Shown: piece after piece, positions 7,518-14,222 of the stretch
Position numbering within the stretch: position 1 is the first letter of the stretch
Layout: each line of letters starts with the position of its first letter
Assembly: GCA_045541735.1 (NCBI GenBank)
Contig: JAZQJQ010000150.1
Coordinates: 1 to 14,754, forward strand
DNA length: 14,754 nucleotides
Direction of reading: 5' to 3'
Origin: RUG12395 sp045541735
GTDB lineage: Bacteria > Bacillota > Clostridia > Oscillospirales > CAG-272
The notes under the pieces: generated by a model
Seen by the model: the letters and a program-made list of their open reading frames with translations, nothing else
The model's database searches: none
Told to the model about the DNA's origin: nothing
Translations under genes and position numbers: made by a program

Positions 7518-8635
7518 TCTTCATCCTCCTCTTCGGGGAGAACGTCAAGCTCCTCGATCTCATCGCTGAAGGTGCTGTAATCTCCGAATTTGCCTGAATA
7601 TTCGGACTTTTTCATGATATGGATGGCATCGGGCTCGATGTAGAGACCGATATTCGCGCCCTCGGCGACAAAATCGGTGGTCTGTATCATCCACTTGAAG
7701 CCGCCGATGTCCACGATTATCTCGTAATGCACGCCCTTGAAGGTAACGGAGGTAACGGTACCCTTGAGCATGCCCTTATCGCTTTCCACTACGTCAACGT
7801 CCTCGGGGCGTACTACAACGTCTATCGCCTCGTTCTTTTCAAAACCCTTGTCAAGGCAGTTAAAGGTAGCACCGGAGAAACGCACCTTGAAGTCCTCAAG
7901 CATCACTCCATCAACTATATTACTTTCACCTATAAAGTCGGCAACAAATGCGTTTTCCGGTTCGTTATAGATATCCTGAGGGGTGCCTATCTGCTGGATG
8001 CGCCCGTCCGCCATAACAACGACGGTATCGGACATCGAGAGCGCCTCCTCCTGATCGTGGGTGACGTAGATGAAGGTGATCCCCGTTGCTTTTTGAAGAT
8101 TCTTCAGCTCGTTCTGCATATCCTTGCGCAGTTTAAGGTCAAGCGCGGCAAGCGGCTCGTCGAGCAGCAGACATTTAGGCTTGCTTATAAGCGCACGTGC
8201 AATGGCAACGCGCTGCTGCTGACCGCCGGAAAGGCGCTCCACACCTCTGTCCGCAAAGTTCTCCAGATGCACGAGCTTGAGCATCTCGTGAACTCTTTCC
8301 TTTATCTCTTTTTCGGGAACCTTGTTTATGCGCAAAGCAAAAGCAACGTTCTCAAAAACGTTCAAGTGCGGGAAAAGCGCGTAACGCTGGAAGACAGTGT
8401 TTACGGGCCGTTTATAGGGCGGCGTGTCGTTCATACGCACTCCGTCAAAAAGCAGCTCGCCGTCATCGGGCGTGATAAAGCCGCCGATAATACGGAGAGT
8501 GGTCGTTTTGCCGCAGCCGGAGGGGCCCAGCAGGGTGATGAACTCTTTATCGTGGATCACAAGGTCGATATTGTCAAGGACCTTTTCTCCGTCAAAAACT
8601 TTTGATATTCCTTTAATTTCAATAAATCTTTCCAT
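7514..8635 (-). CDS. potA: Spermidine/putrescine ABC transporter ATP-binding protein PotA (373 aa)
   Basis: Cytoplasmic ATPase driving polyamine import. The nucleotide-binding domain has Walker A GPSGCGKT (37-44), Q-loop VFQ (81-83), signature LSGGQQQRVAIARAL (135-149), Walker B CLLLDE (155-160) and switch His193 (VTHDQEEAL). A TOBE-type regulatory domain follows from GESNIVDGVM (about 236). The C-terminus is acidic (LPEEEDEE) and its codons double as the potB ribosome binding site. The start at ATG 8635 (MERFIEIKG) is chosen by family length and homology. The frame stays open upstream to 8851, but that extension lies in repeat DNA and promoter and is not PotA-like. There is no SD at the usual place; a small hairpin occupies it. 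Confidence 0.94.
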   Translation of the reverse strand: MERFIEIKGISKVFDGEKVLDNIDLVIHDKEFITLLGPSGCGKTTTLRIIGGFITPDDGELLFDGVRMNDTPPYKRPVNTVFQRYALFPHLNVFENVAFALRINKVPEKEIKERVHEMLKLVHLENFADRGVERLSGGQQQRVAIARALISKPKCLLLDEPLAALDLKLRKDMQNELKNLQKATGITFIYVTHDQEEALSMSDTVVVMADGRIQQIGTPQDIYNEPENAFVADFIGESNIVDGVMLEDFKVRFSGATFNCLDKGFEKNEAIDVVVRPEDVDVVESDKGMLKGTVTSVTFKGVHYEIIVDIGGFKWMIQTTDFVAEGANIGLYIEPDAIHIMKKSEYSGKFGDYSTFSDEIEELDVLPEEEDEE

Positions 8636-8642
8636 CTCAGAC

Positions 8643-8655
8643 GCCCGTATCGGGC
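8643..8655 (-). promoter_or_regulatory. Small hairpin just upstream of the potA start
   Basis: On the - strand GCCCG-ATA-CGGGC forms a 5-bp GC stem ending 7 nt before the potA ATG, where an SD would normally be. The nearest SD-like sequence, GGAAGGA (complement of 8661-8667), lies just 5' of the hairpin. Folding would shorten its effective distance to the ATG to roughly 12 nt. A role is inferred only. Confidence 0.4.
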
Positions 8656-8724
8656 CTTTATCCTTCCGAAAAGAACGTCGCAAAAAGCAACGGAACGCCA
8701 CGCAGCACGCATCGGGACCGCGCA

Positions 8725-8771
8725 GGGGAGGGGCTTGCTCCTCCCGTGTAGGGGCGGATGTCATCCACCCG
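8725..8771. repeat. Double-hairpin intergenic repeat in the potA leader
   Basis: Two adjacent GC-rich inverted repeats. Hairpin 1 pairs GGGAGGGG (8726-8733, one G-U) with CTCCTCCC (8738-8745) around CTTG. Hairpin 2 pairs GGG-c-GGAT (8752-8759) with ATCC-a-CCC (8763-8770) around GTC. The GTAGGGGCGG...CCACCCG text resembles dispersed repeats of gut Clostridia (recalled, not searched). They fall inside the ~180-nt transcript leader between the promoter and the potA start. Confidence 0.6.
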
Positions 8772-8822
8772 TCTCTCCGATCGCAAATACCGAAACATAG
8801 CATTACGGGAATTCTAAGGCAT

Positions 8823-8851
8823 ATTCTATCATTGTATGAGAGGAAATGCAA
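8823..8851 (-). promoter_or_regulatory. Promoter for potABCD
   Basis: On the - strand TTGCAT (8851-8846), 17-bp spacer, TAGAAT (8828-8823): a good sigma-A match. Overlapping it is CATACAAT (8838-8831), with AAATATA (8860-8854) 15 bp upstream of that, which resembles a sigma-E-type (mother-cell) promoter. The two readings are alternatives or could coexist. The start site would give a leader of about 180 nt before potA. Confidence 0.65.
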
Positions 8852-8880
8852 TATATATTTGCAAATTCTTTTGTTTTATT

Positions 8881-8922
8881 AAAAAAAACGGCAAAAATCG
8901 GACTATGCCAAGATTTTTGCCG
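8881..8922 (-). terminator. Intrinsic terminator of the M23/M50 unit
   Basis: CGGCAAAAATC (8889-8899) pairs perfectly with GATTTTTGCCG (8912-8922), 11 bp with a 12-nt loop. On the - strand the stem is followed directly by eight T (complement of A8881-8888). It lies about 50 nt after the M50 stop and ends about 30 nt before the potA promoter, insulating the two units. Confidence 0.93.
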
Positions 8923-8934
8923 ATTATTTTCGGT

Positions 8935-8974
8935 AATCCTCCGAAATCCTCCGAAATGCTCCGTTATCCTCTTT
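8935..8974 (-). repeat. Degenerate 10-bp tandem repeat just 3' of the M50 gene
   Basis: On the + strand: AATCCTCCGA (8935-8944), the same again (8945-8954), AATGCTCCGT (8955-8964), TATCCTCTTT (8965-8974). Two perfect and two decayed units run from the stop codon into the 3' untranslated region, before the terminator. On the - strand the unit contains GGAGG, but no reading frame starts after it. Confidence 0.7.
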
Positions 8975-9570
8975 TATCCGCAAAAGAGCCGCAGTAAAAA
9001 AAACACAGATAACAGCAGGGGATATGCGCCCGTATCAAAGCCGAGCCAAAGTGTGCCTGCGGCAAGCCAAAAGACTCCCGAAAACAACGCTTCTACCACC
9101 CTTGCCGCCCTTTCTGCCGAGTACATATCCGGCAAAGTATACAGCAGAAGCGAACGGAGTGCACCTGCCCCGTCAAGTCCCGGCAGCGGCAGAAGATTGA
9201 AGCACCCAAGTCCCAGAGAAAGCACGCAAAAATAAAACTGCACGTTCATTTGAGCTGCATCCGCGCCGAAGACTGCAACGGCAGCACCTGCGAAGCTTGC
9301 CATCGGACCTGCAAGGTAGACCGCGCACTCCGTTAAGTACGAGCAAAAGCGAGTGCCCGTATCAAGCACGGCGCCGAAAGGCAGAAGCAACACGCCCCTG
9401 AGCGGCAAACGCGCCGCCTTGATGGCGGTCATATGCCCCGCTTCGTGCAAAAGCGCGGCAAGCAGAAGGGCAAACGCTGTTTTTGGCGGTTCGCTTGCGA
9501 TCAAAACGCACCAGAACAGAAGCAGAACCGCGGCTGAGGCAAGGGAGAGCGCCCTTTTTCGGCTTTTCAT
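8974..9570 (-). CDS. spoIVFB: M50 family site-2 metalloprotease, SpoIVFB-like (198 aa)
   Basis: Intramembrane zinc protease. Seen: HEAGH (42-46, the HExxH zinc site) within a hydrophobic helix, AGPMASF (87-93), and NLLPLPGLDG (125-134, the NxxPxxxxDG motif with the third zinc ligand Asp). About five or six hydrophobic segments span nearly the whole protein. In Bacillus the family member SpoIVFB cleaves pro-sigma-K in the mother-cell membrane. Here the ATG overlaps the stop of the M23 gene (ATGA), matching the spoIVFA-spoIVFB order. At 198 aa it is shorter than Bacillus SpoIVFB (about 290 aa) and lacks a C-terminal CBS domain. The name is therefore by family and context; the substrate in this organism is unproven. 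Transcription ends at the terminator at 8881-8922. Confidence 0.85.
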   Translation of the reverse strand: MKSRKRALSLASAAVLLLFWCVLIASEPPKTAFALLLAALLHEAGHMTAIKAARLPLRGVLLLPFGAVLDTGTRFCSYLTECAVYLAGPMASFAGAAVAVFGADAAQMNVQFYFCVLSLGLGCFNLLPLPGLDGAGALRSLLLYTLPDMYSAERAARVVEALFSGVFWLAAGTLWLGFDTGAYPLLLSVFFLLRLFCG

Positions 9571-10373
9571 TTAATATAGTCCTCGGGGTCCACGGGTACA
9601 CCGTCGCGGTGGAGTTCAAAATGCAGATGCGGTCCTGTTACCCTGCCCGTTTTTCCGCTGTAGGCAATAACGTCGCCCTGCTTTACCTCGGCTCCCACGC
9701 CGCGCCGAGCCTCGCTCAGATGTGCGTAAACACTCTCAAAGCCGTCCGCGTGGGTAATTACCATATATATTCCGTAGCTTGGGCTCTCGCCCGACTCTTT
9801 TACGGTCCCATCTGCAAACGCCCGTATTTCGCTGCCCTCGGCAAGCGGAATGTCTATCCCGCTGTGAAAATCCCAGCGTTCGTTACTGCCCCTGCCGTAA
9901 AGCGGATCGTCTCGGTAAGAAAAATCCGAAATTATCTCGCCGTTTGCCGGCATGATCCCATAAAAAATCTCAGGCGCGGCGGGCGGTGATGCTATGTAAT
10001 CCTCTGCGCTTGAATAAGAAAGATAGCTGATCATTGGTATTTCTGTAAGAATGCCGTCCTCAGCCTCGGGCTCTGCATTTACCGCCGCCGCCCCGAGCAA
10101 TGCGGAAACGGGGAGACGGTTTGTTATATATCTACCTACTGCCGATACCGCGCTGTCTATCTCTCCGCGCATTGAAAGCACGGGCGAAGCGCATAGAAAC
10201 GATACCCCCAGCATCGCCGTGCAGATCACCGCCGCAAACCATCCGTCAAGCCGCACGGGAATTCTTTTTTCTGCCTTTTCTCCGTTCGATCCTTTTTTTA
10301 CCGCTTCTGCCCTTGCCGCCAATAATTGTGCCGGTGTGTCGCTTACGTAAAATCCGCCCGACTGTGTTTGCAT
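9567..10373 (-). CDS. spoIVFA: M23 (LytM-domain) membrane protein, SpoIVFA-like (268 aa)
   Basis: Single-pass membrane protein with an extracytoplasmic LytM domain. A charged N-terminus of about 44 residues precedes a hydrophobic segment at 45-66, then a linker, then the M23 domain from about 137. Zinc and catalytic residues of active M23 enzymes all appear present: H170 and D174 (FHSGID), H218 (YAHLS), H249 and H251 (PHLHFE). SpoIVFA in Bacillus anchors and inhibits SpoIVFB until its LytM domain is cut. The same gene order, topology and length (264 aa in Bacillus) favour that role; a wall endopeptidase is the alternative. The ATG has GGAGAG about 5 nt upstream, and the gene overlaps the M50 gene by 4 nt. 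Confidence 0.8.
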   Translation of the reverse strand: MQTQSGGFYVSDTPAQLLAARAEAVKKGSNGEKAEKRIPVRLDGWFAAVICTAMLGVSFLCASPVLSMRGEIDSAVSAVGRYITNRLPVSALLGAAAVNAEPEAEDGILTEIPMISYLSYSSAEDYIASPPAAPEIFYGIMPANGEIISDFSYRDDPLYGRGSNERWDFHSGIDIPLAEGSEIRAFADGTVKESGESPSYGIYMVITHADGFESVYAHLSEARRGVGAEVKQGDVIAYSGKTGRVTGPHLHFELHRDGVPVDPEDYIK

Positions 10374-10398
10374 AGTTCTCTCCGATAATTTTTTTTAC

Positions 10399-10427
10399 AT
10401 TATATGAGAGGAATGGCGGTTTTATTT
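10399..10427 (-). promoter_or_regulatory. Promoter of the M23/M50 unit, sigma-E-like
   Basis: On the - strand CATATAAT (10406-10399), preceded at 14 bp by AAATAAA (10427-10421). The -10 contains TATAAT, but no TTGACA-like hexamer lies 16-18 bp upstream, while CATAyAAT with an AAATAwA box fits a mother-cell sigma-E promoter better. The start site would fall shortly before the SD of the M23 gene. Confidence 0.5.
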
Positions 10428-10447
10428 CCATTGTATCCGGTCAGTGA

Positions 10448-10489
10448 CGAAGGGGATGTAAAAAAACAGAGTTTTTTACATCCCCTTCG
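10448..10489 (-). terminator. 18-bp perfect hairpin after murI, probable terminator
   Basis: CGAAGGGGATGTAAAAAA (10448-10465) pairs perfectly with its complement at 10472-10489 around a 6-nt loop. It begins 5 nt after the murI stop. Unlike a classical terminator, the T-run lies in the top of the stem and no U-tract follows the base on the - strand. It may terminate, protect the 3' end, or be processed by RNase III. Confidence 0.65.
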
Positions 10490-10494
10490 CGGTT

Positions 10495-11262
10495 TTATAA
10501 TTTGATGATCTCGATCTCGTAATCCATATCTGCGCCGAGATAAGCCATTATCTTCTCCATATCCTGCGTGCGGTCGGAAAGCATAAGCTTCACCTTGCCG
10601 TTTTCTTTTTTTGCACAGGTCTCGGCAACGGAGCGCGCCGCTTCCTCGCTTGCGTTTATCAGAGTAACGCCCGGGAGCATATCGCCGATCACGTCTGCAA
10701 TTATAGGGTAATGCGTGCATCCGAGCAGAAGCGTATCGCATCCCGCCTTTTTGATATCCTCAAGATAATGCTTTGCAGTCAGGCGCGTTATCTCACAGTC
10801 TCTGCCTATGAAGCCGCCCTCAACAAGCGGAACGAACAGCGGGCAAGCCGTTTGAATGATCTCAGCATCCGAGGCGAGGCTTTTTATTTCCTTTATATAT
10901 GCACCGCTGTTTACTGATGCGGAAGTTGCGATAACACCGATCTTGCCGTTTCTGGTGGCTTTTGCGGCGGCGGCGCAGGCAGGCTCCAGAATCCCGGAAA
11001 CGGGAACGGAGTATTTATCTCTCAGCTTTGGCAGCGCAACGGTGCTGACGGTGCCGCAAGCGGCAAGTATACCGGAAACTCCGTTGGAGATGAGCAGACG
11101 GATAAGCTCGTCGGCATATTTAGTTATCGTTTCGGCGGAGCGTGAGCCGTACGGAACGCGCGCCGTGTCGCCGAAGTATATAAGGTCGGTCTCGGGCGCG
11201 AATCTGCGCAGCTTTGTAAGGGCGGTGAGACCGCCGAGTCCGCTGTCAAATACTCCTATCAT
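10495..11262 (-). CDS. murI: Glutamate racemase (255 aa)
   Basis: Cytoplasmic, cofactor-independent racemase making D-glutamate for peptidoglycan. Seen: FDSGLGGL (5-12, with the D-S substrate pair), GDTARVPYGS (31-40), the first catalytic cysteine C69 in AACGTVS, and the second, C182, in LLGCTHYP. Family length is normal. The usual AC-N-T motif reads AC-G-T, a change at a substrate-contacting Asn. The ATG (11262) shares one base with the ddl stop (TAATG), and AAAGGTG upstream serves as SD, so the two wall genes are translated together. Alternative assignment to aspartate racemase is unlikely because of the GCTHYP and DSGLGG motifs. Confidence 0.94.
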   Translation of the reverse strand: MIGVFDSGLGGLTALTKLRRFAPETDLIYFGDTARVPYGSRSAETITKYADELIRLLISNGVSGILAACGTVSTVALPKLRDKYSVPVSGILEPACAAAAKATRNGKIGVIATSASVNSGAYIKEIKSLASDAEIIQTACPLFVPLVEGGFIGRDCEITRLTAKHYLEDIKKAGCDTLLLGCTHYPIIADVIGDMLPGVTLINASEEAARSVAETCAKKENGKVKLMLSDRTQDMEKIMAYLGADMDYEIEIIKL

Positions 11263-12311
11263 TATCTATCACCTTTCGCTCTTGCAAGCGCAACTATCTT
11301 TTCGCACAGCTCGGAGTATGAAATTCCGATAGCGGCTGCCTCCTGCGGAAGCAGAGATGAGGGGGTCATTCCGGGCAGGGTGTTTGCTTCAAGGCAGTAG
11401 AAATCACCGTCGTCCTCAGACATAATAAAGTCTATTCTCGCATAACCGCCAAGGTCAAGCGTTTCAAAGGCAAGCGCACAAAGCTCGCTTACTCTCTTTA
11501 CCTGTGCTTCGGTAAGAGATGCGGGGCATATCTCCTCCGTCATACCGGGCAGGTATTTGTTTTTATAATCGTAAAAGCCCGCTTTGGGTATTATCTCGAT
11601 GGGGGGAAGCACCGTGCCGCCGAGATAACCTACGGAAAATTCACGTCCGACTATCTTCTTTTCTGCAAGGATCTTGGATTCGTAAGCGTGTGCAAGTTCC
11701 AGAGCGCGGTCGAGCTCTTCTTCGTTATCAACGATGGAAACACCGACACTCGAGCCGCAGGAAAGGGGCTTGATAACGCAGGGAAGCCCCACGGATGCAA
11801 GTATCTTTTTCTTGGCTGAAGTATCGTCGCAGGTAACGCATACCCAGTCTGCTGTGGGAACGCCCGCAAAGCGGAACAGCTTCTTTGAAATTTCCTTATT
11901 CATAGCAAGGGAGGAGCCGGTATAGCCGGAACCGCTGTAGCATTTAACGCCGAAGGTATCAAGCGTTGCCTGAAGCTGGCCGTTTTCTCCCATTGCGCCG
12001 TGCAACGCAAGAAAAACGGCATCGGCAAACTTGCATATCTCTATTACGTTGTGTCCGATAAGCTCCTCGCGGTTGCCGTTTGCCTTCTTAACGGCATCAA
12101 GGTCCGGTTCCGCTTCAACGGTCTTTATACCGCTTGCCTTGTCGGTGAACAGCGCCGCTATGCCCTCCTCGGGAATAACGGTGCCGGTGTAAACGTCAAG
12201 CAGCAGAACTTTGTGGCCTGAATTGACAAGGCTCTCGGCGATAAGCGAGCCGGAAACAAGGGAAACGTTTCTCTCGGGGCTGAGTCCGCCCGCAAGCACA
12301 ACGATGTTCAT
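11262..12311 (-). CDS. ddl: D-alanine--D-alanine ligase (349 aa)
   Basis: ATP-grasp ligase that joins two D-Ala for the peptidoglycan stem. Seen: GGLSPERNVSLVSG (8-21, with catalytic Glu13), HGAMGENGQLQ (104-114), the ATP-grasp signature VIKPLSCGSSVGVS (179-192), YDYKNKYLPG (247-256), YARIDFI (290-296) and EANTLPGMTPSS (308-319). Tyr253 in the omega-loop NKY is of the type kept in D-Ala-D-Ala enzymes and changed to Phe in D-Ala-D-lactate ligases, so this is probably a normal Ddl and not a vancomycin-resistance ligase. AAGGAG lies 8-9 nt before the ATG. The 34-nt gap after prmC has no visible terminator, so it belongs to the same operon. Confidence 0.95.
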   Translation of the reverse strand: MNIVVLAGGLSPERNVSLVSGSLIAESLVNSGHKVLLLDVYTGTVIPEEGIAALFTDKASGIKTVEAEPDLDAVKKANGNREELIGHNVIEICKFADAVFLALHGAMGENGQLQATLDTFGVKCYSGSGYTGSSLAMNKEISKKLFRFAGVPTADWVCVTCDDTSAKKKILASVGLPCVIKPLSCGSSVGVSIVDNEEELDRALELAHAYESKILAEKKIVGREFSVGYLGGTVLPPIEIIPKAGFYDYKNKYLPGMTEEICPASLTEAQVKRVSELCALAFETLDLGGYARIDFIMSEDDGDFYCLEANTLPGMTPSSLLPQEAAAIGISYSELCEKIVALARAKGDR

Positions 12312-12345
12312 ATATGTATCTCCTTAAATAGTACCTTCAGATAAA

Positions 12346-13164
12346 TTATATGCGTCTTTTCATCTTCGCGACTCTGGGATTTCCTCCGAAATCGCGAAGT
12401 ATCTTGCAATCAAAGCCGTGTTCCGATGCAATACGGCAGGCATCTTCGCCTTGTCGGCAGCCTATCTCGCAAAGGATATATCCTCCGTCTGCAAGGTTTG
12501 CGGCGCATGAATCGAGCATGGCGCAAAAAAGATCAAGTCCGTCCTCTCCGCCGTAAAGGGCAAGGTGCGGCTCGCGGAGTACCTCCGGGTCAAGCGCGCA
12601 CATCTCTTCTGCGGTGATGTACGGGGGATTTGCGGTTATAATATCGTATTTCGCGTTCCCGAGTGGAGCGGCGGCAACGTCGCCGTAAATAAACGAGACC
12701 CGTTCGGAAACTCCGTTTACATGGGCGTTTTTCTTTGCCATTTCAAGCGCGCCTTCGGAAATATCAACGCCCACACCGCCGAGGTCGCCTCTCATCGAGG
12801 CAAGCGAGATGCCAACGCATCCGCTGCCGCAGAAAAGATCGGCAAAACACCCGTTTTTCGGCGCAAGCCTCGCCGCTTCCAGAACAAGCAGCTCCGTGTC
12901 CGCGCGCGGGATAAGGCAATCTGCGTTCAGATAATATACCTCGTTGCAAAAATAAGCCTTGCCGACGATGTACTGCACGGGTTCGTTGTTTTTTCTGCGT
13001 TCTATGGCGCCGCCCAGAATGGCGCTGTCGTATTCGCGGTTTCTGTCAATAAGTGCCGATGCCGCCGAAACACCGAAAAGTCCGTCAAGCAGTATGGCGG
13101 CTTCCGATGCCGCATCCTCTTCTCCCGCCTTTTCAAGCGCGGCGATAAGCTCAGTTCTCGTCAT
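12346..13164 (-). CDS. prmC: Peptide chain release factor glutamine methyltransferase PrmC/HemK (272 aa)
   Basis: SAM-dependent methyltransferase that modifies the Gln of the GGQ loop of release factors RF1/RF2. The helical N-terminal domain covers about 1-80. The Rossmann domain shows ADLFCGSGCVGISL (SAM site, about 108-121), VGVDIS (131-136) and the diagnostic NPPY (179-182). The start at ATG 13164 (MTRTELIAAL) fits family length. A longer frame opens with TTG at 13221 inside the upstream gene and adds an uncharacteristic basic stretch. At 13164 the gene overlaps DUF1385 by 14 nt and has only a weak SD, so translation is probably coupled. In many Firmicutes prfA follows; here it does not. 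Confidence 0.92.
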   Translation of the reverse strand: MTRTELIAALEKAGEEDAASEAAILLDGLFGVSAASALIDRNREYDSAILGGAIERRKNNEPVQYIVGKAYFCNEVYYLNADCLIPRADTELLVLEAARLAPKNGCFADLFCGSGCVGISLASMRGDLGGVGVDISEGALEMAKKNAHVNGVSERVSFIYGDVAAAPLGNAKYDIITANPPYITAEEMCALDPEVLREPHLALYGGEDGLDLFCAMLDSCAANLADGGYILCEIGCRQGEDACRIASEHGFDCKILRDFGGNPRVAKMKRRI

Positions 13165-14203
13165 TTTCGGTCGTATCTTCGGATCCTTTGGTATTTTCCT
13201 GCTTGTGTCTGAGGGTCTCAAGCTCCGCGTCTATCTCTGCGCGGTCAAAGGTATCGGGCATCGCGCACTTGAGTGCGGTGATGGCAACCTTCAGCTGCTC
13301 GTCGTCGGGTTCGTGTGTGGTAAGTCTCTGCATCCACAGACCGGGCGCAGAGAAAAGACGGGTGAATGCGTTATCGTGCTTGCCCGCAAACATAATGTAC
13401 TCGTATCCGACACCGACGATGACCGGAAGCAGAAGTACGCGCAGGGGGAGACGAATGTACCAAGCGCTGTTTGCGCCCGGTATCATAAACACAAGAGTGA
13501 ATATAAGTATGCCGAGAAGCATCATAACGAAAATGAAGCTCGTTCCGCAACGGGGGTGGAAGCGGGAGTACTTTCTTGCGTTCTCGGGGGTAAGCTCCTC
13601 TCCTGATTCAAAGCAGGCAATGCTTTTGTGCTCCGCACCGTGGAATTCAAAGGTGCGGCGTATATAGGACATACGGGAAACAAGGTAGATGTAAAGCACG
13701 AAGATGCCTATCTTGATGATTCCGGAAAACAGAGCGCGCAAAACACCGAAGCTGAACTTGCCTATCCACTCGATAAAGTCCAGCACAAGGTCGGGAAGCC
13801 AGATAAAAAGTCCGAGTCCGAGGAAAACGCCGAGCACCATAGCAATGGTCATTACCACGTCCATCAGCTTTGCACCGAGGTGCTCCTTCATCCATTTTTC
13901 GAATTTTGTCTCCTCTTCCTCGATGTCGCCCATAAACGCATCTGCGGAAACCGAAAGCGTCTTGTAGCTGAGTATCATAGTCTCAACAAAATTAACGATA
14001 CCGCGCAAAACGGGAATGCCGAGTATCTTATGCTTTTTGCGCACGGAGGAGTGCACGCCGTCAACAACGGTGATGCTCTTGTCCTCCTGCAGTACGGCAA
14101 CACTGTATCTGTCGCCGCTCTTCATCATAACGCCTTCCATTACCGCTTGTCCGCCTACCTTCCCCAGGCGGGGGTTTGTAGGCGAAGAACAATTTTTGCT
14201 CAT
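13151..14203 (-). CDS. DUF1385 family membrane protein, YqhQ-like (350 aa)
   Basis: Conserved membrane protein of unknown biochemical function, often beside prmC/prfA in Firmicutes. Seen: GGQAVMEGVMMKSG (17-30), the family signature; helices at about 115-138, 151-178, 222-242 and 252-272; FHGAEHKSIACFE (187-199) and HPRCGTSF (216-223), His/Cys-rich motifs that could bind metal; and GKHDNAF (274-280). The last ~40 residues are hydrophilic and acidic. The start at ATG 14203 is chosen because GAGGTT precedes it by a few bases; the 11-residue extension to 14236 lies in the leader and lacks an SD. It is the first gene of a four-gene unit with prmC, ddl and murI, from the promoter at 14253-14281. 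Confidence 0.9.
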   Translation of the reverse strand: MSKNCSSPTNPRLGKVGGQAVMEGVMMKSGDRYSVAVLQEDKSITVVDGVHSSVRKKHKILGIPVLRGIVNFVETMILSYKTLSVSADAFMGDIEEEETKFEKWMKEHLGAKLMDVVMTIAMVLGVFLGLGLFIWLPDLVLDFIEWIGKFSFGVLRALFSGIIKIGIFVLYIYLVSRMSYIRRTFEFHGAEHKSIACFESGEELTPENARKYSRFHPRCGTSFIFVMMLLGILIFTLVFMIPGANSAWYIRLPLRVLLLPVIVGVGYEYIMFAGKHDNAFTRLFSAPGLWMQRLTTHEPDDEQLKVAITALKCAMPDTFDRAEIDAELETLRHKQENTKGSEDTTENDEN

Positions 14204-14222
14204 TTTCAACCTCACATATATA

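Noticed and set aside
7619..8605. 328-codon + strand frame opposite potA
   Set aside because: Antisense to a complete, motif-rich ATPase; no domain, promoter or ribosome binding site of its own.
8636..8822. Riboswitch in the potA leader
   Set aside because: The hairpins look like dispersed repeats and I recognise no conserved aptamer core.
8636..8851. 72-codon N-terminal extension of PotA
   Set aside because: It would start inside the promoter and translate repeat DNA; PotA family length and the MERFIEIKG start support 8635.
11262..12311. Ddl as a vancomycin-resistance (D-Ala-D-Lac) ligase
   Set aside because: The omega-loop Tyr of D-Ala-D-Ala enzymes is kept and no vanH/vanX neighbours are present.
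13165..13221. Longer PrmC starting at TTG 13221
   Set aside because: Adds 19 basic residues unlike the family, uses a rare start and would deepen the overlap with DUF1385.
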